NCBI RefSeq assembly: GCF_025790165.1
Contig: NZ_CP094970.1
Location: 4,402,001 to 4,466,000, forward strand
Direction of reading: 5' to 3'
DNA length: 64,000 nt
Source: Solicola gregarius
Lineage (GTDB): Bacteria > Actinomycetota > Actinomycetes > Propionibacteriales > Nocardioidaceae
The notes under the pieces are model-generated. The model searched no databases. It was not told where the DNA came from and was given only the letters and a program-made list of their open reading frames with translations. Below, piece by piece: positions 58,435-64,000 of the stretch. Within the stretch, counting starts at the first letter, position 1. The number at the start of each line of letters is the position of its first letter. Made by a program: the position numbers and the translations under genes.

Positions 58435-58454
58435 GTGCAACCCTGGAGTTGCAC
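58435..58454. promoter_or_regulatory. Dyad operator 2 of the ArsR operon
   Basis: GTGCAACCCTGGAGTTGCAC is a 7-bp perfect inverted repeat (GTGCAAC/GTTGCAC). It lies 34 bases from the first copy and just upstream of the SRPBCC gene. Confidence 0.65.
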
Positions 58455-58477
58455 ATAGTCGAACTGAGGAGAAGAAC

Positions 58478-58924
58478 ATGACGGACGACCGAATCGAACG
58501 CGACACGCTCATCGCGGCGCCCCTCGAGCGCGTGTGGGACCTCGTGGCCCGGCCGGGCTGGTGGGCGGCCGACGGGGAACACGAGACCGGCACCATGGCC
58601 GTGCCGGGGGAGTCGACGGTCGCCAGGCATTCCGAGTACGGCGACTTCCCGATCCGGGTGGAGAGCGTCGAACCTCAGACGTACGTCGCCTACCGCTGGG
58701 CGAGCGCGTTTCCAGGGGAGGAGGTGCGTGCGGAGAACAGCACGCTCGTGGAGTTCACCTTGACCGCCGAGGGCGACCAGACCCGCCTACGCGTGGTCGA
58801 GAGTGGCTTCGGCTCGCTGCCGACAACCGAGGAGAACCGCCAGCGGGCGGTCAGTGACAACACCGGCGGCTGGGGGGAATGCCTCGAGTTCGCGCGCAAG
58901 CGCACGGAGCACGCGCTCAAATGA
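58478..58924 (+). CDS. SRPBCC (START-like, AHSA1) domain protein
   Basis: This is a 148-residue protein. ERDTLIAAPLERVWDLVARPGWW and LVEFTLTAEGDQTRLRVVESGF with a C-terminal GGWGECLEFARKR match the AHSA1-type SRPBCC fold, a hydrophobic cavity for small ligands. These proteins often pair with ArsR regulators. ATG 58478 has GAGGAG upstream. The ArsR ATG overlaps its TGA, so they are one operon. Its ligand is unknown. Confidence 0.9.
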   Translation: MTDDRIERDTLIAAPLERVWDLVARPGWWAADGEHETGTMAVPGESTVARHSEYGDFPIRVESVEPQTYVAYRWASAFPGEEVRAENSTLVEFTLTAEGDQTRLRVVESGFGSLPTTEENRQRAVSDNTGGWGECLEFARKRTEHALK

Positions 58925-59280
58925 TGACCACGGGTCGCGACACCGTGGACGACGTCCTCACGGCGCTTGCCGACCCCACCCGCCGACGGCTCCTCGACCT
59001 GCTCGCCGAAGCTGGGGAGGCGACTTCGACGACCCTCGCCGCGGGCATGCCCATCTCCAGACAGGCGGTGGTCAAGCACCTCGGGGTGCTGGACGCCGCC
59101 GGACTGGTGACCGGCGAGCGGGTCGGGCGCGAGGTGCGGTACACAGTGCGACCGGCCGCGCTCGATGCGACGGCCCGGTGGATGGCGTCCCGCGCGGCCG
59201 CCTGGGATCGACGCCTCGCGCGCATCAAGGGGATCGCCGAAGCGGCAGAGGTCGGGTCACGCGAGCAACGGAGAGACTAG
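58921..59280 (+). CDS. ArsR-family transcriptional regulator
   Basis: This is a 119-residue winged-helix repressor (DPTRRRLLDLLAEAGEATSTTLAAGMPISRQAVVKHLGVLDAAGLVTGERVGREVRYTV). No metal-binding cysteines are visible, so it belongs to the group that senses ligands indirectly or is constitutive. It overlaps the SRPBCC stop. The dyads at 58401 and 58435 are its likely targets and would also control the divergent kinase gene. Confidence 0.92.
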   Translation: MMTTGRDTVDDVLTALADPTRRRLLDLLAEAGEATSTTLAAGMPISRQAVVKHLGVLDAAGLVTGERVGREVRYTVRPAALDATARWMASRAAAWDRRLARIKGIAEAAEVGSREQRRD

Positions 59281-59293
59281 AAGGGAAGCAATC

Positions 59294-59776
59294 ATGGACA
59301 CAACAGCGCTACGCGCGGCGTACGGGCCGCTGCTCGAGGTCGCGGCCGAACCGGACCTCGGCGAGGCGGCGGATGGGGGATGGAACGCCGACCAGGTGCT
59401 CGCACACGTGCTCAGTGTCGACGCCGCGGTCACGGCAACGGCCCTCGCGGTCGTATCGGGTAGTCGCCCGACCTTCGACAACCGGACGAGCCTCGACCGG
59501 GCGAACCTCAACCGCATCATCGACTCCTACGGCAACCGCGCCCGCCTGGCCGAGCACGTGCGCGCACAGTCGGTCGTCATGTGTGACGTCGCCGACCGGT
59601 TGGCAGACGACGACGCGGCCGTCATGGTGCCGGCATTCCTGGTCTCGAACGACGCGGTCGCCGTCGACCAACCGATCACGCTGCGCGCGCTGATCGACGG
59701 TCTCGCGGACAGTCACGTACCCGGACACACCCAACAACTGCGCGACCTGCGGCCTCGGGCGTCGGCAGCGGTCTGA
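59294..59776 (+). CDS. DinB-like helical protein, unknown function
   Basis: This is a 160-residue protein, mostly helical (ALRAAYGPLLEVAAEP, GGWNADQVLAHVLSVDAAVT), ending with HVPGHTQQLRDLRP. The spacing of histidines (AHVLSVD, DSHVPGHTQQL) resembles the DinB/YfiT bundle, but similarity is weak. It starts 13 bases after the ArsR stop behind AGGGAAGC, so it is probably the third gene of that operon. No specific activity can be named. Confidence 0.65.
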   Translation: MDTTALRAAYGPLLEVAAEPDLGEAADGGWNADQVLAHVLSVDAAVTATALAVVSGSRPTFDNRTSLDRANLNRIIDSYGNRARLAEHVRAQSVVMCDVADRLADDDAAVMVPAFLVSNDAVAVDQPITLRALIDGLADSHVPGHTQQLRDLRPRASAAV

Positions 59777-59797
59777 GAGGCCCCAGGACTGTCGGGT

Positions 59798-60265
59798 TCA
59801 GCGTTGCCCGGCGGTTGCCTGGGCACGTTCGTAACGCTTGCGTTCTCGACGGCGCAGCGTTGCGGGCAGCGTCAGCAACAGCGCGATCGCAATCCCGATG
59901 AGGGCGCCGCCGGTATTGGCGATCAGGTCACGACCATCGGAGACGCGACCCGGGATCTGGTTCTGCGCGGTCTCGATGAACGCCGTCATCGCGAACGAGC
60001 CGATGGCGGCCAGCCACCACCCACCCGCACCGAACAGCAGCAGCAGGAACATGCCGACGGGAACGAACAGCGCGATGTTCGCCAGGAACTCCAGCCGGTC
60101 GTAGTTGATCGACTCCGCGTACCCGCGCCGATGCAACGCGTCGAGTACGCGCTGGATGAACTGCTGGTCGTCCGGCCCGATGGGTTGCGGTGTCAGCGTC
60201 AGCCAGGCAACGAAGACGAGGTACCCGCCGGTGATCAGGCTGAGGAACGGATGGCGATGGAGCAT
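59798..60265 (-). CDS. VanZ-family membrane protein
   Basis: This is a 155-residue protein with four hydrophobic segments (LITGGYLVFVAWLTLTP, FLANIALFVPVGMFLLLLFG, WLAAIGSFAMTAFIETAQ, GGALIGIAIALLLTL). The conserved ANIALFVPVG and ETAQNQIPGRVSDGRDLIANTGGALIG blocks define VanZ. VanZ gives low-level teicoplanin resistance in enterococci; most homologues have no known role. ATG 60265 begins MLHRHPFLS. Confidence 0.9.
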   Translation of the reverse strand: MLHRHPFLSLITGGYLVFVAWLTLTPQPIGPDDQQFIQRVLDALHRRGYAESINYDRLEFLANIALFVPVGMFLLLLFGAGGWWLAAIGSFAMTAFIETAQNQIPGRVSDGRDLIANTGGALIGIAIALLLTLPATLRRRERKRYERAQATAGQR

Positions 60266-60340
60266 TCGTCCAGTGTGCCGGGTCGGCGCGAACTCCCGCG
60301 GTGACGGTCGACACATCGAGCCCACGCGTCACGAACGAAC

Positions 60341-60898
60341 CTACGTCAGCTCGCGCAGCTCGGCCGCGGCATCGGCGATGCAGTCCGCGACGTCGACGGG
60401 TTCCGCCGCGGAACGCCACCGCTCGACCCCGACGCCGAAGATCGTCACGGCGGTGTGGGCGGCCAGCGTCGCGGCCGGCTCCGTGACCCCGCGCTCGCGC
60501 AGCGCGGCCGTCGTGTTCTCGCGTACCGCGGCGAGCTTCAGCAGCTCCCGCTCCCGCAGGGAGGCGTTCGCCGCGATCACATCTGCGCGGCGAACGGCGT
60601 GCTCGCGCCGGTCGGCGAGCACTTCACCCGCCGCGACCATGCCGACGATGGCCGTGTCGAGCGGCGACAGGCCGGCCGCCGCGCCGACGATCGCGTCGTG
60701 CACGGTGTCCTGCATCGACTCCGAGCCATCGAAGAGGACCTCCCGTTTGTCGCTGAAGTAGCGAAAGAACGTGCGCTCGGTGACGCCGGCCCGCTCGGCG
60801 ATCGCGGCGGCCGTCGTCTGCTCGAAGCCGCGCTCGGTGAACAGCTCGATCGCGGCCCGGATCATCCGCCCGCGCGCGTCCGGCTCCCAGCGTCCCAT
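60341..60898 (-). CDS. TetR-family transcriptional regulator
   Basis: This is a 185-residue regulator. The N-terminal helix-turn-helix (RMIRAAIELFTERGFEQTTAAAIAERAGVTERTFFRYFSDKREVLFDG) is textbook TetR. It is divergent from the NAD-dependent epimerase-like gene, with a perfect 17-bp palindrome between the starts. ATG 60898 (MGRWEPDARGRM) is preferred to the longer frame. The ligand is unknown. Confidence 0.93.
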   Translation of the reverse strand: MGRWEPDARGRMIRAAIELFTERGFEQTTAAAIAERAGVTERTFFRYFSDKREVLFDGSESMQDTVHDAIVGAAAGLSPLDTAIVGMVAAGEVLADRREHAVRRADVIAANASLRERELLKLAAVRENTTAALRERGVTEPAATLAAHTAVTIFGVGVERWRSAAEPVDVADCIADAAAELRELT

Positions 60899-60946
60899 GC
60901 TCAGCAGTCTAGTGATGACAGTCCCTGACGTCACGTGCTACCGTCC

Positions 60947-60963
60947 ATGTCAGTAACTGACAT
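60947..60963. promoter_or_regulatory. Perfect 17-bp palindrome between TetR and SDR genes
   Basis: ATGTCAGTAACTGACAT is symmetrical about the central A. A related imperfect copy (TGACAGTCCCTGACGTCA) lies near 60916-60933. Both lie between divergent genes and fit TetR binding. Confidence 0.7.
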
Positions 60964-60980
60964 CATCGAAGGGATACACC

Positions 60981-61895
60981 ATGCGTTTGTTCGTCACCGG
61001 CGCCACCGGATGGATCGGATCGGCCGTGACCGACGAGCTCCTCGCCAACGGACACCAGGTCGTCGGCCTGGCGCGGACGCCAGGGGCCGCCACCGCCCTC
61101 GAGGCCAAGGGCGCGACAGCCCAGCAGGGCGACCTCGACGATCCCGCGGGACTTGCGACTGCGGCAACCGCGGCCGACGGCGTCATCCATCTCGCGTACA
61201 AGCACGACTTCTCGAACTATGCCGCGGCCGGACGCAGCGAGTATGCGGCGGTCGAGTCGATGCTCGACTCGCTCGCGGGCAGTGGCCGGCCGTTCCTCAT
61301 CGCCTCCGGCCTCGCAACGGGCACCACCGGCCGTGCGGCGACCGAGGACGACCCGTCGCCGTTCCACGGTCCCGACTCGATGCGCGGCGGGAGCGAGAAC
61401 CTCGCGCTCGAGTATGCCGACCGCGGCGTACGGTCGGTGAGCCTGCGGTTCGCGGCTTCGGTGCACGGCGCGGGCGACCACGGGTTCATTGCGATGCTTA
61501 CCGACACGGCGCGGGAGCGCGGCGTCGTCGGCTATGTCGGCGACGGCTCGAATCGGTGGCCGGCGGTGCATCGCTCCGACGCCGCCCTCATGGTGCGCCT
61601 CGCCCTCGAGAAGGCTCCGGCCGGCGGGCGCGTGCACGCCGTTGCCGAGGAAGGGCTTTCCATGCGCGACATCTCGGAGGCAATCGGCACCGAGCTGGGT
61701 CTGCCGACCACCTCGGTCGATCCGGGTGAGGTCGACGCCCACTTCGGAGGGATGGCGCGCTTCGTGGGCCTCGACATTCCGGCGACGAGTCACCAGACCC
61801 GAGCGCTCCTCGGCTGGAGGCCCACCGGCCCGACGCTGTTCGAGGACATCGCCGCCGGCGCGTACGCAAGGGATGCTGCGAGCGAGGTGGCGTAG
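60981..61895 (+). CDS. NAD(P)-dependent epimerase/dehydratase-like SDR
   Basis: This is a 304-residue extended short-chain dehydrogenase. The nucleotide-binding MRLFVTGATGWIGSAV is the TGxxGxxG motif. The catalytic Tyr-x-x-x-Lys is not clear, so it may be a reductase-like or atypical member. C-terminal GVVGYVGDGSNRWPAVHRSDAALMVRLALEK resembles the NAD-epimerase family. The ATG follows GAAGGGA. The divergent TetR gene probably controls it. The substrate is unknown. Confidence 0.87.
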   Translation: MRLFVTGATGWIGSAVTDELLANGHQVVGLARTPGAATALEAKGATAQQGDLDDPAGLATAATAADGVIHLAYKHDFSNYAAAGRSEYAAVESMLDSLAGSGRPFLIASGLATGTTGRAATEDDPSPFHGPDSMRGGSENLALEYADRGVRSVSLRFAASVHGAGDHGFIAMLTDTARERGVVGYVGDGSNRWPAVHRSDAALMVRLALEKAPAGGRVHAVAEEGLSMRDISEAIGTELGLPTTSVDPGEVDAHFGGMARFVGLDIPATSHQTRALLGWRPTGPTLFEDIAAGAYARDAASEVA

Positions 61896-61939
61896 CCCGC
61901 GCTGAGGAGCTGCCGGTCCGGCATGGCACGATCTCGGTT

Positions 61940-62383
61940 GTGACCAGTAGACCCACCGCCGACCAGCGCTTGCAGGACCTCGCGCGGCTGCGACGGGTCC
62001 GCGACCGGATCGATCGCGAGTACGCGCAGCCGCTCGACGTCGAGGCGCTCGCCCGTGGTGCGCACATGTCGGCCGGGCACCTCAGCCGCGAGTTCCGGCG
62101 CGCCTACGGCGAGTCGCCGTACAGCTACCTGATGACGCGGCGGATCGAACGCGCGATGACGTTGCTGCGTCGCGGTGACCTCAGCGTCACCGAGATCTGC
62201 TTCACCGTCGGGTGCTCGTCGCTGGGTACCTTCAGCACCCGTTTCACCGAGCTCGTCGGCGTACCTCCGAGCGTCTACCGACAAGAAGGTGCGCGCGCCA
62301 CCGTGGGTATGCCGCCGTGCATCGCGAAGCAGGTGACCAGACCGGTCAGGAATCGAGAAGCACCGGCGGCCCGCCACACATAG
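61940..62383 (+). CDS. AraC-family transcriptional regulator (DNA-binding domain only)
   Basis: This is a 147-residue regulator that consists of the AraC double helix-turn-helix (LDVEALARGAHMSAGHLSREFRRAYGESPYSYLMTRRIERAM, VTEICFTVGCSSLGTFSTRFTELVGVPPSVYRQ) without a sensor domain. The GTG start lies in a region without a strong ribosome site. The two VOC genes that follow share a 16-bp sequence near their promoters, a likely target of this protein. The ligand or signal is unknown. Confidence 0.9.
   Translation: MTSRPTADQRLQDLARLRRVRDRIDREYAQPLDVEALARGAHMSAGHLSREFRRAYGESPYSYLMTRRIERAMTLLRRGDLSVTEICFTVGCSSLGTFSTRFTELVGVPPSVYRQEGARATVGMPPCIAKQVTRPVRNREAPAARHT
62350..62365 (+). promoter_or_regulatory. 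Shared 16-bp box upstream of the first VOC gene
   Basis: GAATCGAGAAGCACCG, 15 bases before the -10 TAGCGT (62381). The near-identical GAATCGAGAAGCGCCG precedes the second VOC gene at 63055. Confidence 0.55.
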
Positions 62384-62386
62384 CGT
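62381..62386 (+). promoter_or_regulatory. -10 box of leaderless VOC gene 1
   Basis: TAGCGT, six bases, then ATG 62393. The box overlaps the AraC stop codon. Confidence 0.5.
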
Positions 62387-62392
62387 GATCGC

Positions 62393-63046
62393 ATGACTTC
62401 CATCGAATGCGTCACCCTCGAGGTGACAGATCCAGCAGCGGCCAAGGACTTCTACTCAACCGCCTTCGGGTTGGCGGACCAGGTGCGCCTGCGGCACTCC
62501 GACACCCCGACGTCGGGGTTCCGCGGCTTCACGATGTCGCTCGTGGTCTCGCAGCCGTCTACGGCCAACTCCCTCGTCAACTCCGCCCTCGACGCCGGTG
62601 CCTCGTCGCTCAAGCCGGCGGCGAAGTCGATGTGGGGATACGGCGGGGCAGTCCAGGCGCCGGACGGGACGATCTGGACGATCGCGAGCTCGGCGAAGAA
62701 GGACACCGGTCCGCCGACCCGGCAGATCGACGAGATCGTCCTGCTGCTCGGAGTCGACGACGTGAAGGCGACCAAGCGGTACTACGTCGAGCAGGGACTG
62801 GTGGTGGGGCGCAGCTTCGGCAGCAAGTACGTCGAGTTCAAGGGGTCCTCGAACACGATCCAGCTGGCCCTCTACGGCCGCCGCGCACTTGCCAAGCACG
62901 CCGGCGTCGCCGCCGACGGCTCGGGATCACACCGGCTCGCGATCGGCACCGACGCAGCCTCCTTCACCGACCCGGACGGGTTCGCGTGGGAGACGCTGAC
63001 GATGGGGGGCGACGAATGTGCCCCATCGGATGGCAGCGCGCGCTAG
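62393..63046 (+). CDS. Two-domain VOC (glyoxalase-like) protein
   Basis: This is a 217-residue protein with two beta-alpha-beta-beta-beta modules ([21 protein letters not shown] and [22 protein letters not shown]), the fold of glyoxalase I, bleomycin resistance and dioxygenase proteins. Metal ligands are only partly conserved. ATG 62393 follows TAGCGT by six bases. The neighbour AraC protein and the shared promoter box suggest coordinate control with the second VOC gene. The substrate is unknown. Confidence 0.87.
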   Translation: MTSIECVTLEVTDPAAAKDFYSTAFGLADQVRLRHSDTPTSGFRGFTMSLVVSQPSTANSLVNSALDAGASSLKPAAKSMWGYGGAVQAPDGTIWTIASSAKKDTGPPTRQIDEIVLLLGVDDVKATKRYYVEQGLVVGRSFGSKYVEFKGSSNTIQLALYGRRALAKHAGVAADGSGSHRLAIGTDAASFTDPDGFAWETLTMGGDECAPSDGSAR

Positions 63047-63054
63047 CCGATCAC

Positions 63055-63070
63055 GAATCGAGAAGCGCCG
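63055..63070 (+). promoter_or_regulatory. Shared 16-bp box upstream of the second VOC gene
   Basis: GAATCGAGAAGCGCCG, 16 bases before the -10 TAGCGT (63087). It differs from the copy at 62350 by one base. Confidence 0.55.
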
Positions 63071-63086
63071 ATATGCGCAGCACGGC

Positions 63087-63092
63087 TAGCGT
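63087..63092 (+). promoter_or_regulatory. -10 box of leaderless VOC gene 2
   Basis: TAGCGT, seven bases, then ATG 63100. Confidence 0.5.
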
Positions 63093-63099
63093 GTGCCGC

Positions 63100-63510
63100 A
63101 TGACTCTCACGATCAACGCCAGCTTCCTGCCGCACGACGACCCGGACGCCTCCGTGGCCTTCTATCGCGACTCGCTCGGCTTCGAGGTCCGCAGCGACGT
63201 CGGGGCTGGAACGATGCGCTGGATCACCGTCGGGCCGGTCGACCAACCCGACACGTCGATCCTCCTTGCGCCGCCCGCCGCCGACCCGGGCATCACCGAC
63301 GACGAGCGGCGCGCCATCGCCGAGATGATGGCCAAGGGGACATACGGCTGGATCCTCCTCTCCACCGACGACGTCGATGGCACCTTCGAGCAGCTGGTGG
63401 CGGCGGGCGCCGAGGTCGTACAGGAGCCGACCGACCAGCCGTACGGCGTTCGAGACTGCGCCGTCCGCGATCCTGCGGGAAACCACGTACGCATCAACCA
63501 GGCACTCTGA
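63100..63510 (+). CDS. VOC-family (glyoxalase/bleomycin-resistance-like) protein
   Basis: This is a 136-residue single VOC protein ([72 protein letters not shown]). The C-terminal [10 protein letters not shown] is typical. Metal residues are partly present, so a thiol-dependent detoxification or antibiotic-binding role is possible. ATG 63100 is placed by the TAGCGT box; the longer upstream frame overlaps VOC gene 1. It precedes a UvrA-like gene by 21 bases. Confidence 0.9.
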   Translation: MTLTINASFLPHDDPDASVAFYRDSLGFEVRSDVGAGTMRWITVGPVDQPDTSILLAPPAADPGITDDERRAIAEMMAKGTYGWILLSTDDVDGTFEQLVAAGAEVVQEPTDQPYGVRDCAVRDPAGNHVRINQAL

Positions 63511-63531
63511 CGAGACGGAGACCAGACGAGC

Positions 63532-64000
63532 ATGCCCACGAAGGCCGAGACGAAGTCGGTAGCGCGCACCGCCGCAGACAGCCACGACCTGATTCGGGTC
63601 TACGGCGCGCGCGAGAACAACCTGCGGGACGTCAGCATCGAGATCCCGAAGCGGCGGCTGACCGTGTTCACCGGGGTGTCCGGCTCCGGTAAGAGCTCGC
63701 TGGTGTTCAGCACCATCGCGGCCGAGTCGCAGCGGATGATCAACGAGACGTACAGCGCGTTCATCCAAGGCTTCATGGCGACGATGGCCCGGCCGGACGT
63801 CGACGTACTCGAAGGGCTGACGACGGCGATCATCGTCGATCAGGAGCGGATGGGTTCGAACCCGCGCTCGACCGTCGGCACTGCCACCGACGCCAACGCG
63901 ATGCTCCGCATCCTGTTCAGCCGGCTCGGTGACCCGCACATCGGATCGCCGCAGGCGTACTCCTTCAACGTCGCCTCGATCAGCGGGGCTGGAGCGGTCA
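63532..64000 (+). CDS. UvrA-like ABC ATPase, 5' part
   Basis: These are the first 156 residues of an excinuclease UvrA-like protein, cut by the window end. [48 protein letters not shown] contains the Walker A of the UvrA branch (VSGSGKSSL) and [11 protein letters not shown] follows. The zinc-binding insertion expected in true UvrA is beyond or absent here, and shortened UvrA-like proteins (drug-resistance type) have a similar start. It lies directly after VOC genes, which favours the accessory resistance type over the repair enzyme. The ATG at 63532 follows GACGAG. Confidence 0.85.
   Translation, partial: MPTKAETKSVARTAADSHDLIRVYGARENNLRDVSIEIPKRRLTVFTGVSGSGKSSLVFSTIAAESQRMINETYSAFIQGFMATMARPDVDVLEGLTTAIIVDQERMGSNPRSTVGTATDANAMLRILFSRLGDPHIGSPQAYSFNVASISGAGAV

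Overview
The window is about 69-70% GC and densely packed, with strong G/C bias at third codon positions. It carries a complete Pup-proteasome locus (Mpa/ARC, Dop, Pup, PrcB, PrcA, PafA, PafB, PafC), the RNA-polymerase-binding protein RbpA, and many GTG starts and apparently leaderless genes. This means an actinobacterium. The order lnt-ppm-fxsA-rbpA and the MauE-type and SARP-type genes suggest Propionibacteriales (Nocardioidaceae-like). That last step is inference from gene content, not a database match. I saw no rRNA, tRNA or CRISPR array.

Layout. 1-20 kb: the proteasome region. It starts with the 3' part of trmI, then arc/mpa, a drug/metabolite exporter divergent from its TetR regulator, a VapBC pair and a Nudix-kinase fusion. 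Next come dop (behind a possible short leader peptide), pup, prcB, prcA, a class V aminotransferase and pafA. Two FKBP lipoproteins (one with three FKBP domains), a DUF3866 protein and a lone PIN protein precede pafB-pafC, tatA-tatC and a cis-isoprenyl diphosphate synthase. 20-29 kb: a lipid kinase, a second VapBC, the HelY helicase, then a nuclease-like gene between inverted arrays of a 22-bp repeat, a 5'-3' exonuclease, an M24 peptidase with an Lrp regulator, and a GNAT enzyme.

29-37 kb is the most unusual part. A three-gene cassette encodes a 14-cysteine double-psi beta-barrel protein without a signal peptide, a Tat-exported protein and a MauE-like membrane protein. It is followed by an operon of an ECF sigma factor, a small soluble protein (frameshifted here), an S8 protease and a TPR-CHAT protease. 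Pairing a sigma factor with a CHAT protease resembles the logic of the type III-E CRISPR protease system, but no CRISPR parts are present.

37-49 kb: lnt, ppm (frameshifted into fxsA), rbpA, an Atg22-like exporter, GDPD, a zinc-ribbon protein, an XRE-MurA fusion, adenosine deaminase, an SGNH esterase, an iron-type alcohol dehydrogenase, a Nudix protein and a DUF1918 protein. 49-57 kb: two tandem AfsR/SARP-type regulators divergent from an OtrA/TetM-like ribosomal protection GTPase with a possible leader peptide. 57-64 kb: small stress and detoxification genes with clear local operators (ArsR, TetR, AraC), two VOC proteins and the start of a UvrA-like ATPase.

A recurring signal is a TANNNT box exactly 6-7 bases upstream of an ATG or GTG, which indicates leaderless transcripts. 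It helped choose several starts. Two one-base frameshifts (near 32833 and 39655) should be checked against reads before any biological meaning is drawn from them.
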